DNA of 64,000 nucleotides from G965202915 sp965205955 (lineage in GTDB: Bacteria; Pseudomonadota; Gammaproteobacteria; Eutrophobiales; Eutrophobiaceae). The position numbers were made by a program, and so were the translations under genes. The notes beneath the pieces were generated by a model that saw only the letters and a list, made by a program, of their open reading frames with translations, did not search any database and was not told the DNA's origin. The stretch is from the NCBI GenBank assembly GCA_965205955.1, contig OZ242192.1:682001-746000 (forward strand), written 5' to 3'. This document shows, piece by piece, positions 45,167 through 52,512 of the stretch (position 1 is its first letter; every line of letters begins with the position of its first letter).

Positions 45167-48100
45167 TAGATACTATTCGCGCGCTCGAGCAGAGTGAATA
45201 TCTGGTTGACGAGTTTGGTGGCTTCTTCGAGCTCGTCCACTTCAGCGAAGATAGCAAAGGTCACTTGCGCGCGCAGGTCACGCAGGGCTTTGTCGCTGTT
45301 TTTCCAGTCTGGATGCGCCGCGAAGGCGGCCCTGATCTTTCTGCTGACGTCTTCGGCGTGGTTGACGTCGGCGTCGATCAGGCTGCGGTAGACAAAGTAG
45401 GTCAGCCCGTCAAAGCCTTTGTCTACCTGATCTTTTTGGCGTACTTTTTCGCGCTCAAGTTCATTGAAAAGTTCTTCGAGCAGTTTTCCGGCTGTTTCCT
45501 GTCGTGCCTCAAAGCGCTCTTGAATGGTGCGGGCGCGGTCGGCCATAGCGAGTAAGACGGGGTCGTCGCTGTTTTCCTCAGCGTGTTTTTCGATACTCTT
45601 GATTAAGTTGATCACCTTCGAGCCGTTGCCGCCGTCTCTGGCTTTGATGATCTCGATGGTATGGCCATCGATTTTGAAAAGGTTCTCAGGCTGCCCGATG
45701 TTGTAAGTACCGATCTGTTCACGCACAAGTTGTTCGGTTTTTCTTTGAAAATCGGTATCGACATAGATCTTCCTGGTGTAAGCCTTGCGAACGATGGCGT
45801 AGATTGCAGAGAGTGTGCGGTAGTCATCAATAAAGGGCCTCAGGAAAGCATCCGGCGAGATGATCTCATAGAGCATCTCGATCTCCTTGTATTCCATGAA
45901 AAATTCCTTCCGGCGTTCGGGATCCCGGAAGTGCTCGATCAAGTTGTCAACGTCCTTGTCGTTGAAGTTACGCTCGATCAAACCGAGGTAGTCTGGCACC
46001 CCGGACTCCATCTTGCTCTGGAACAGCACCTTCAGCAACTTCAGATCCTTGACGATGGCGTTGATCTCGTCGCTGTCGAAAGCGAGCGCTTTTTCGAGCT
46101 TGTCGAAGATACCGACGAAATCGAGGACGAAGCCATGCGGCTTCACCATCTCCTGCGCCTCGTTTTCGTACGGGCGGTTCACCCGGGCGATCGCTTGCAG
46201 CAAAGTATGGTCGCGCATCGGCTTATCGAGATACAGGGCGTAGAGCACGGGCGCGTCGAACCCGGTCAGCAGTTTCTCGGTGACGATGAGGATCTTCGGC
46301 TGCTGGTCCAGCTTGCCGAAGTGCTTGCGGATCTGCCGCTCCTTCTTCGGGTCGAGGTGGAATTCCTTCAGCAGTGCGGAGTCGTTGTTGCTGCCGGTGT
46401 AAACGACTTCGGAATACGCGGGCGGGAGGTGCTGATCGAGGGCGCGCTTGTAATGGGCGCAGGCTTCGCGGTCCACGCCGACGAGGAAAGCCTTGTAGCC
46501 GAGCGGCTCGACGTTCTCGCGGTAATGCTCGGCGACGAACCGCGCCACCTTCCGGATCCGATCCTTACCCTTGAGGAAATTCTTCAGGTTCACCGCCCGA
46601 TCGAGGATCCGGTTCAACTCCCCGATGTCGGCCACGCCCTCGGCTTCGGCGAGAGAAAGGAACTCCGCGTCCAGCGTCTCATACGGAACGCGCATTTCAT
46701 TCGGCGCGAGTTGGTAGTACAGCGGCAGCGTGGTACCGTCCTCGATACTGTCGGCGATGGAGTATTTATGCAGGTAGCCCCGGTCGTCCTCGCAGCCGAA
46801 AGTCTTGAAGGTACCCTTGCCGTAAACAGTCTTGTCCACCGGGGTGCCGGTGAAGCCGAGAAAGGTCGCATTCGGCAAGCCGGCCATCAAGAAGTTGCCG
46901 AGATCGCCGCCGGTAGTGCGGTGGGCTTCGTCGATAAGAACATAGATGTTCGAGCGCAGGTTGAGATCCGCCGGCAGGTCGCGGAACTTGTGAATCATCG
47001 TCACGATGATGCCCCGATAGTCATCCTTCAGCAACCGATTGAGCCGGGCAATGCTGCCGGCGTGCTCCAGGTTGCCCAGGCCGAGCGCGGCAAGGTTCCT
47101 GAGCATCTGGTCTTCCAACTCGTTGCGGTCGATCATCAGCAGCACCGTCGGCTTATCCGCCTCGGGCGCACGAAACAGCCGCTCCGCCGCCTTGATCATC
47201 GTGAAGGTCTTACCGCTGCCCTGAGTGTGCCAGACAAGGCCGCGGCTGCGCCCGGGATCAAGGGCACGCCTGACAGTCGCCTCCACCGCGCCGGTCTGGT
47301 GCTGCCGCAGGACATATTTGTTCAACTCCTCGTCCTTCTCGGCAAAAAGGATATAGTCCTTCAGAAAAGCCAGCACCTGCGGAATAGCACAGAACGACTT
47401 CACCCTGCCCTCGAACGTACCGGAGGGGGGACATTCCTGTTCCCTTTTTTCTTCTTCAACCAACCCCGTTTCCCGCTGATATAAAACAAACTCCCCTTCC
47501 CGCAACCCCGCCTTCACCGGATTTTCCCGGATATACTCCATCACCTTAAAAAAGTGCCCCTCATTCCGAACCAAACGATCCCAATACTCACTCTGCCAAA
47601 GCGATCCCGTCTTCCCGCTCCGCCGGTTAATCTCCCGCGCCGTAAAACCTTTCCAGGATTTCAAAATCTCCGCCAGAACATGATCCCCAAGCGGCCGAAA
47701 CAAAACATGCACGTGATTCGGCATCACCACGAACGCGGCGATCGCATACTGCTCCCCATCGAAATGCCGCAACGCCTCCGCCACAATATTCGCATTCGCC
47801 GGCTCCTTCAGCACACACGACCCACTACCCTGATCCAGCCACTCATCAATTTGCTGTGAAAAACGGTCGTGATACTCGGCTTCCGTCTTCTTGTCCCACG
47901 GCTCGGGGTGGAGGGAAAGCCAGATCGCCCGCTCCTCCTTCCACTGATCCAGTTTTGCCTTTGGGAGGGAGTCCCCCAACCGCCAAGTCACGAACACCCA
48001 GCACTCTCCCTGCTGCCAGTGCGGAAGGTTCCGCCGGTGTTCGTCGATGTCGAAATCGGGGTTATAAAAAGGAACAGGAGAACGGACAGGAGAACGGACA

Positions 48101-48813
48101 TTCCTGTCCGTTTTTTCAAAATAAACGGGTTGGAAAACCCGTTCTCCTTCTCCTTCTCCTTTCCAATTAAAAATATTCCGCCGCACCGTATTCCAACTCA
48201 CCCCATAAGAAAAACCAATCGCATCGGTAGCGGTAAAAATCTGCTGCGAAACAAACAACTCCGGCGTCTCGCGATGGTAACGCCGAATCTGATCCACCCC
48301 CAGAGCAATCGCCTCGTCCTTATTGGCATTCTTGCACTCAACCACCAGCACCGGGATACCGTTGATAAGAAAGACCACATCCTCCCGCGTACCGTAGCGC
48401 CCATTGTGAAAGGCCCACTCCTCGGTAACCTCGTAAACGTTGCGCCCCGGCTCGTCGTAATCAATCAGGATCAAATCGCGCTCACGCTTCTCCTCGTGGT
48501 CGAAAAACTTGCCTCGGTTGCGCAAGTGCTCGACGAATTCCCGGTTACCGTAGATAGAGGAGGGGAGACGGCGGAACTGCCCGAGCAACGCGCCTTCGGC
48601 CTCGGCGTAGCGCGGATTGAATTCCCGTACTTTGGCGTCGAGTAGGTTGTTGAAGAAAAGGCTTGAATTCCTGATTCCTAATTTCTCATTCTTAATTGGG
48701 GCGCTCCTGCGCCGTCGCTCCGCTTCCTTACGGGACACAATAGTCCAGCCGATAGCCTCGGCGTATTCGAGAATCCGGGCTTGGACGGTTTTGTTTTCGG
48801 TGGGGGTGGGCAT
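45166..48813 (-). CDS. hsdR: Type I restriction endonuclease subunit R with in-frame transposase insertion
   Basis: HsdR is the translocase and nuclease of type I restriction systems. The 1215-residue product has the N-terminal PD-(D/E)XK region (DVVFLINGIPVLVVECKN, about residue 145), Walker A TQGSGKTFTM (about 530), DEAH (LIDEAHRTT, about 630) and a helical C-terminus. Between FNWKGE and TFEGRVKSF, which are adjacent in ordinary HsdR, residues about 220-465 encode a REP-associated tyrosine transposase without breaking the frame. Removing it leaves about 970 residues, a normal length. Residues about 40-50 (IKNEKLGIRNSS) derive from another dispersed repeat. Whether the protein is active or is spliced or cleaved is unknown. 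Confidence 0.93.
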   Translation of the reverse strand: MPTPTENKTVQARILEYAEAIGWTIVSRKEAERRRRSAPIKNEKLGIRNSSLFFNNLLDAKVREFNPRYAEAEGALLGQFRRLPSSIYGNREFVEHLRNRGKFFDHEEKRERDLILIDYDEPGRNVYEVTEEWAFHNGRYGTREDVVFLINGIPVLVVECKNANKDEAIALGVDQIRRYHRETPELFVSQQIFTATDAIGFSYGVSWNTVRRNIFNWKGEGEGERVFQPVYFEKTDRNVRSPVRSPVPFYNPDFDIDEHRRNLPHWQQGECWVFVTWRLGDSLPKAKLDQWKEERAIWLSLHPEPWDKKTEAEYHDRFSQQIDEWLDQGSGSCVLKEPANANIVAEALRHFDGEQYAIAAFVVMPNHVHVLFRPLGDHVLAEILKSWKGFTAREINRRSGKTGSLWQSEYWDRLVRNEGHFFKVMEYIRENPVKAGLREGEFVLYQRETGLVEEEKREQECPPSGTFEGRVKSFCAIPQVLAFLKDYILFAEKDEELNKYVLRQHQTGAVEATVRRALDPGRSRGLVWHTQGSGKTFTMIKAAERLFRAPEADKPTVLLMIDRNELEDQMLRNLAALGLGNLEHAGSIARLNRLLKDDYRGIIVTMIHKFRDLPADLNLRSNIYVLIDEAHRTTGGDLGNFLMAGLPNATFLGFTGTPVDKTVYGKGTFKTFGCEDDRGYLHKYSIADSIEDGTTLPLYYQLAPNEMRVPYETLDAEFLSLAEAEGVADIGELNRILDRAVNLKNFLKGKDRIRKVARFVAEHYRENVEPLGYKAFLVGVDREACAHYKRALDQHLPPAYSEVVYTGSNNDSALLKEFHLDPKKERQIRKHFGKLDQQPKILIVTEKLLTGFDAPVLYALYLDKPMRDHTLLQAIARVNRPYENEAQEMVKPHGFVLDFVGIFDKLEKALAFDSDEINAIVKDLKLLKVLFQSKMESGVPDYLGLIERNFNDKDVDNLIEHFRDPERRKEFFMEYKEIEMLYEIISPDAFLRPFIDDYRTLSAIYAIVRKAYTRKIYVDTDFQRKTEQLVREQIGTYNIGQPENLFKIDGHTIEIIKARDGGNGSKVINLIKSIEKHAEENSDDPVLLAMADRARTIQERFEARQETAGKLLEELFNELEREKVRQKDQVDKGFDGLTYFVYRSLIDADVNHAEDVSRKIRAAFAAHPDWKNSDKALRDLRAQVTFAIFAEVDELEEATKLVNQIFTLLERANSI
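47424..47444. repeat. REP-like palindrome at the other end of the insertion
   Basis: GGGACATTCCTGTTCCC has the same ACATTCCTGT core as the palindrome at 48095-48110 and bounds the transposase on its C-terminal side. It is translated as REQECPP. Confidence 0.65.
48066..48156. repeat. REP/BIME-like palindromes at one end of the transposase insertion
   Basis: Two hairpins lie side by side: CGGACATTCCTGTCCG at 48095-48110 (6-bp stem, TTCC loop) and AACGGGTTGGAAAACCCGTT at 48124-48143 (8-bp stem, GGAA loop). Outer arms AGGAGAACGG and CCGTTCTCCT are also inverted. The second hairpin has the same core as the repeat in hsdM. The region is translated within HsdR. Confidence 0.8.
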
Positions 48814-48815
48814 GG

Positions 48816-49124
48816 CTAGAAGGTTTCAACTTTGAACAGTCTTCCATCCTTACCGCCGTCATGCAGTTCCAACACGATCTCATCAGGATGTGGGCAAAGA
48901 TTGACCGGATCATCGATGAAGCGCTGGAAGCCATTCTCGGACAATGAAGCCTTCGTTGCGTCGACAGAGTCGAATGGGATCTGATAAAAGACCCCACCCG
49001 TATCGCTCACGAAGTAAACGGTCACCCCACCTTCGGTCGCATCTATCAGTGCCCAGTTTTGTTGGAGCATCTCGATGACTCTGAACCAGTGGTCTCGGGA
49101 TTCAATTAGAACTTTGTCACTCAT
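48816..49124 (-). CDS. Small hypothetical protein in the type I restriction operon
   Basis: I do not recognise this 102-residue protein. The ATG at 49124 is chosen because it makes an ATGA overlap with the stop codon of the preceding gene; the frame is open to 49178. The sequence is acidic and compact (RVIEMLQQNWALIDATEGG, VYFVSDTGGVFYQIPFDS), with no signal peptide or known motif. It lies 2 bases upstream of hsdR. Confidence 0.65.
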   Translation of the reverse strand: MSDKVLIESRDHWFRVIEMLQQNWALIDATEGGVTVYFVSDTGGVFYQIPFDSVDATKASLSENGFQRFIDDPVNLCPHPDEIVLELHDGGKDGRLFKVETF

Positions 49125-50077
49125 GATTTCGCCTTCAAGGTTTCGTAGAGATATTTCGCAATGGTACGGAGTCCGCACAGGAGTTGGTGAATGTCATCCC
49201 TCGATATTGAAACCCTTCTCCCTATCGATGTCGCCGACATGCCAGTGGCCTTTTGGTAGGCTGCATCAACGACACCCATCTTGTGGGCTAACAGGTGGCG
49301 TTTCTGAAACGCTTGCTGAATCTTAACCCACTCGGCTGGCTCTACGGCGTTTGAGAAGTTGATACTGAATTCCTCATTCACCTTCTCGGCGGCCCCCTTG
49401 ATGTTTTGGAATCTGATGTCAGCGGCCTTCTTGTGGTTGACCGCTTTCTTGCCGAATACGCGACATGTTTCCCGTCCGAATCCGTCAAAGGCAGAGACAC
49501 AACCCTCAAGGGCGTTCTCGATAAGTTTCTGGGTTATAGACGCTTCCTGAGTTTCGGCGATCTTCAGCAGTTTTTCAATGATCTCGAAGTTTTTCTCCAG
49601 AATCTGAAGCGAATTGTGGACGCCACAATCCGGGCAGAACCCAAAAACTCCGTAGATCATGTAACGGAGAGTGCACTTGTTACAAACGACTTCGGTCTCA
49701 ATATCTTCCTCTCGGTATCGGCGAACTGGAGAGACCGTTCCACTGACCTTCATGCTGATCCCAATGCCAAAGTCTCCTTGGGGTTTGTGATTGAACTCTA
49801 AAGACTTGAGATCTTTCAACAGCGCATCGGTAACCTTGTTGAGGGCAACGGATTTGACATATTTGATTTGTGCCTTTGTGAAGAACTTGTTTTGTCCCGC
49901 CTCATGCCCGCAATACGGGCAATGGCATGGCAGGTCGTCGCCTTTTAATCCTGTTCCTGGCTGAATCTTGAAATAGCTCTCGCAACAGGGTTCCGGGCAC
50001 TCACGACCAATCATCCCCGTTTCATCGTGCGGGATCGCAATGGAAAACTGAGAAGGAATTCTGTTTAGGTGCTTCAT
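49121..50077 (-). CDS. Zinc-ribbon protein with HEPN-like C-terminus
   Basis: The 318-residue protein has several Cys pairs: CPEPCC and CHCPYCGHE within the first 60 residues, and CNKC with FCPDC around residues 133-153. These fit one or two zinc ribbons. The C-terminal helical part has QKRHLLAHKMGVVDAAYQKA, in which Arg260-x4-His265 matches the Rx4-6H catalytic motif of HEPN ribonucleases. It starts in an ATGA overlap with hsdS and ends in one with the next small gene, so it is embedded in the operon. A role as an abortive, RNA-cleaving guard of the restriction system is inference. Confidence 0.6.
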   Translation of the reverse strand: MKHLNRIPSQFSIAIPHDETGMIGRECPEPCCESYFKIQPGTGLKGDDLPCHCPYCGHEAGQNKFFTKAQIKYVKSVALNKVTDALLKDLKSLEFNHKPQGDFGIGISMKVSGTVSPVRRYREEDIETEVVCNKCTLRYMIYGVFGFCPDCGVHNSLQILEKNFEIIEKLLKIAETQEASITQKLIENALEGCVSAFDGFGRETCRVFGKKAVNHKKAADIRFQNIKGAAEKVNEEFSINFSNAVEPAEWVKIQQAFQKRHLLAHKMGVVDAAYQKATGMSATSIGRRVSISRDDIHQLLCGLRTIAKYLYETLKAKS

Positions 50078-51261
50078 GCGACAGTCTCCTTTCCAAATTT
50101 GATCTCGTGAACGCGCGTCTTCGCAGTCATCAGTTCGTGAAGGAGGGTGCGGAAGAGGTCTTGGAGCTGTGTCTTTTTCCGCTCGGAAATTTCGGTTTTA
50201 TTCTCGATCGAACGCAAAACATCTGCGATCTCTCGTTGCTCTTTTTTCGGAGGCAAGGCCATAGGTAGTTCTGCAAGTTTAGATTGTGAGAGGTTTGGGA
50301 TGGTCGTTGTATTTCCACGCCCAAAGTAGAGTTTTTTGACTTCAAACGCATACCAGAACCAAAATACTGCGAATGGTTGATCAACCTTTGCGCTTCTAAC
50401 TCGAAGCCGGTGAAGGTGATTCTGATAGAAGCATACTCGGGTTTCGTTTTTCCAAAGTGCGGTCCGGCCAATGGCCCCACCTTCGCAGACAAGTAGGTCG
50501 TTAGGGCAAAGCTTAAGGCGAGCTATTTCAGTTTCGGTGAAGTGCATCTGATCTAGTTCGGTCAAATCCAGTCGGTTCCAAAAAACGTTTTTTGTGCGGA
50601 GAAATGGATGTTGATTGTCCCCGATGCGATTTTTTTTCGAGACTTGTTTCCCTTGTTGGATTTCGAATACAGCATCAACCCGCACCACCTCCCAGCTTTC
50701 GGGGACAGGGCCGATTTCGGTTTGTTTTTGGGGTTCGTTGCGGAGGCCTTCGGTGAAGAGCTTGTGCATGAGGGCCTTTTTCAGCTCGGTGGTGGTCTGA
50801 ATGATCCGCTCCTGCGCTTCAATCGCCCGCTGCACCGTCGAAAGGATGTGCGCGATCTTCTTCTGCTTGGGGAGTGCTGCCGGGAAGTGGACTGGCTCCA
50901 TGTAAGCCATTTCGCGATTCAATCCCGGAACACCGACATCTCCCGTGATCCGCGTGAGATCAATGTGGCGCAGAAGGTAGAACAAGAATTCGAGATCGAC
51001 ATCGGGCGCGTCCGCTGCAGTGACGTAGAAGGTTGTGTCAATCGGGCAGAACGGGCCGAGGGAACGATGAACCTGTCCAGCCGATCCCTTTCGCCCAACG
51101 ATTAGACCAGGCGCATCAACGATTGCTTCGTTATGCGAACCAACGACTCCATTGGAGCCGTAAACCGGAATTGGCCCTTCGACGCGGTTCTTCACGGAAA
51201 GGCTTTTTCCATAGTTGAGTTGGAGGACATCTCCCAGGCATTTTGTTTGCCAAGCGCTCAT
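50074..51261 (-). CDS. hsdS: Type I restriction specificity subunit S
   Basis: HsdS sets the DNA target of the methylase and nuclease. The 395-residue protein has two target recognition domains (about 1-120 and 185-330), each followed by a conserved helix: PKQKKIAHILSTVQRAIEAQERII and PKKEQREIADVLRSIENKTEI. GPVPESWEVVRVDAVFE opens the second half. It is complete and overlaps its downstream gene by 4 bases. Its ATG overlaps the stop of a short remnant frame (NQEYKLVREMGK...) that resembles an hsdM tail. Confidence 0.95.
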   Translation of the reverse strand: MSAWQTKCLGDVLQLNYGKSLSVKNRVEGPIPVYGSNGVVGSHNEAIVDAPGLIVGRKGSAGQVHRSLGPFCPIDTTFYVTAADAPDVDLEFLFYLLRHIDLTRITGDVGVPGLNREMAYMEPVHFPAALPKQKKIAHILSTVQRAIEAQERIIQTTTELKKALMHKLFTEGLRNEPQKQTEIGPVPESWEVVRVDAVFEIQQGKQVSKKNRIGDNQHPFLRTKNVFWNRLDLTELDQMHFTETEIARLKLCPNDLLVCEGGAIGRTALWKNETRVCFYQNHLHRLRVRSAKVDQPFAVFWFWYAFEVKKLYFGRGNTTTIPNLSQSKLAELPMALPPKKEQREIADVLRSIENKTEISERKKTQLQDLFRTLLHELMTAKTRVHEIKFGKETVA

Positions 51262-51310
51262 ACCCCGATCCTCCCCAGCATCACCTTGCCCATCTCCCGC
51301 ACCAATTTGT

Positions 51311-51357
51311 ATTCCTGATTCCTCATTCTTAATTCGTAATTCTTAATTCCTGATTTC
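51311..51357. repeat. A+T-rich dispersed repeat upstream of hsdS
   Basis: The segment is built of ATTCCTGATT, CATTCTTAATT, CGTAATTCTTAATT and CCTGATTTCAC words. Related words occur inside hsdR at 48665-48697 and at the end of the KilA-N gene (51671-51683). It looks like a small mobile or expandable repeat of the AATTAAGAATTACG type. Confidence 0.55.
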
Positions 51358-51361
51358 ACCC

Positions 51362-51604
51362 CTACCTCCCGTCCGCTTGAGGTCTTTTCCTCTCGTTTTG
51401 AACTGTCAAGGATTCCTTGACAACTGATTGCGCATTCAATTCGCCGTCCTCAAAGATGTTTTTGACGTGGAGGCTGATGTTCTGCTTGGTTGTCTGGAAA
51501 AGCTCGGCGATTTCAAGCTGGGTGAGCCAGACCGTCTGGCCATCCACCCGGAGATCCAGGCGTATCTCGCCATCGTCGGAGGTATAGAGGATCAGTTCGC
51601 TCAC
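51362..51604 (-). pseudogene. rhuM: Truncated RhuM-family protein
   Basis: The 80-codon frame starts at GTG 51604 (GGAG 7 bases upstream) and reads SELILYTSDDGEIRLDLRVD, then TVWLTQLEIAELFQTTKQNI, the N-terminus of RhuM-family proteins. RhuM is about 330 residues; here the frame changes to ERKRPQADGR and stops, so only the N-terminal helix-turn-helix-like part is left. RhuM genes are frequent passengers in type I restriction operons. The GTG overlaps the stop of an hsdM-tail-like remnant. Confidence 0.75.
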
Positions 51605-51678
51605 GATGCGACTCCGAGTCCTTTCAGAATTTTCTTCAGCACCTTGTCGGTTTCCCGCGCTATTTTGAGTTCCTGATT
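51601..51678 (-). pseudogene. hsdM 3'-end remnant downstream of the KilA-N gene
   Basis: Directly after the KilA-N stop codon, and in the same frame, the sequence reads NQELKIARETDKVLKKILKG and ends with LGVAS. This resembles the end of HsdM in this operon (EARETDKALKKILARLAVDR). It keeps the usual overlap of a methylase stop with the next start (GTGA). It appears to be a leftover or duplicate of the hsdM 3' end. Confidence 0.6.
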
Positions 51679-52512
51679 TCACGCTTCCCCTCCTTCCAAC
51701 TGTCCCACACTCCTCGCGGTGAGCGTCTGCATTTGCCGAATGGCAATCGCATTGAGGCGCTTGAGGCGGTCGCTTTGCGGCAACTCCATGTGGATGAACT
51801 CGGCGTTCATGTTCTCGAGGTTGGCGAGGACGAGAAGCTGTTCGAGACTGGCGTGGTCGCGCAGGTTGCCGTCCTTGCCGGGGTTGGCATTGCGCCATTC
51901 GCGGGCGGTCTGGCCGAACAGGGCGACATTGAGGATGTCGGCTTCGTTGGCGTAGGTGAAGGCGGCTTGTTTCGGGGTGACCTCGACAGGGATGAGATGG
52001 GTCTGGATGGCGTCGGTGTGGAGGCGGTAATTGACCTTGGCGAGGGTGCGGTTGAGGTTCCAGGCGAGCGAGAGGCGTCGGTTTTCATCTTCCTTGAGGC
52101 GCTGGAATTCCTTGATGAGGTAGATTTTGAACTCGGGGCTGATCCACATCCCGAACTCAAAGGCGATATCCTGATGAGCGTAGGTGCCGCCGTATCGGCC
52201 CGCCGTGGCCTGCAAGCCGATGGCATTGGTTTTCTCGACCCATTCCTTGACGCTGAGCTTGTAGCTGTTCAACCCGGCCTGGCTTTTAATTATGGCGAAT
52301 TCGCCATAATTAAAATTGGGGTTGTGGACGGTCTCCCAGATGCCGAGAAATTCGACGGTGTTGCGGTTGCGCAGCCAGTCGGAAATGAAGAAATCGCCAT
52401 CTTTGGCTTTGAGCATGTCGGTCAGGGAGATATAGTCCTCGTCGCCCCGGCGGATGACGGCGATCTCCGTGCCCCGGACGTTGATCCTGGCGTTGGTGGG
52501 TTTCTTTTTCAT
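51679..52512 (-). CDS. KilA-N domain protein in the type I restriction operon
   Basis: The 277-residue protein has a KilA-N DNA-binding domain in the N-terminal 120 residues: YISLTDMLKAKDGDFFISDW, then WVEKTNAIGLQATAGRYGGT and HQDIAFEFGMWISPEFKIYL. The C-terminal half is helical and ends with a Leu-rich segment (QSDRLKRLNAIAIRQMQTL). It overlaps the hsdM stop by four bases (ATGA). KilA-N proteins are known passengers between hsdM and hsdS; their role in these operons is not established. Confidence 0.88.
   Translation of the reverse strand: MKKKPTNARINVRGTEIAVIRRGDEDYISLTDMLKAKDGDFFISDWLRNRNTVEFLGIWETVHNPNFNYGEFAIIKSQAGLNSYKLSVKEWVEKTNAIGLQATAGRYGGTYAHQDIAFEFGMWISPEFKIYLIKEFQRLKEDENRRLSLAWNLNRTLAKVNYRLHTDAIQTHLIPVEVTPKQAAFTYANEADILNVALFGQTAREWRNANPGKDGNLRDHASLEQLLVLANLENMNAEFIHMELPQSDRLKRLNAIAIRQMQTLTARSVGQLEGGEA

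Larger units (their letters stand above)
47419..48156 (-). mobile_element. REP-associated tyrosine transposase inserted in frame in hsdR
   Basis: From about HsdR residue 248 the sequence reads PFYNPDFDIDEHRRNLPHWQ, the usual start of RAYT (Y1, IS200-like) proteins. It continues through VVMPNHVHVLFRPLG, with the HUH pair at His367 and His369, and KVMEYIRENPVKAGL, with the candidate nucleophile Tyr427. All three catalytic positions are intact. The insertion is about 738 bases (246 codons), ends in VEEEKREQECPPSG, and is bounded on both sides by palindromic repeats with an ACATTCCTGT core. The boundaries are estimates from where HsdR homology should resume. Confidence 0.88.

Noticed and set aside
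45661..47484. A 607-codon open frame on the plus strand
   Set aside because: It is exactly antisense to hsdR, which has all expected motifs; the antisense product has no recognisable domain.
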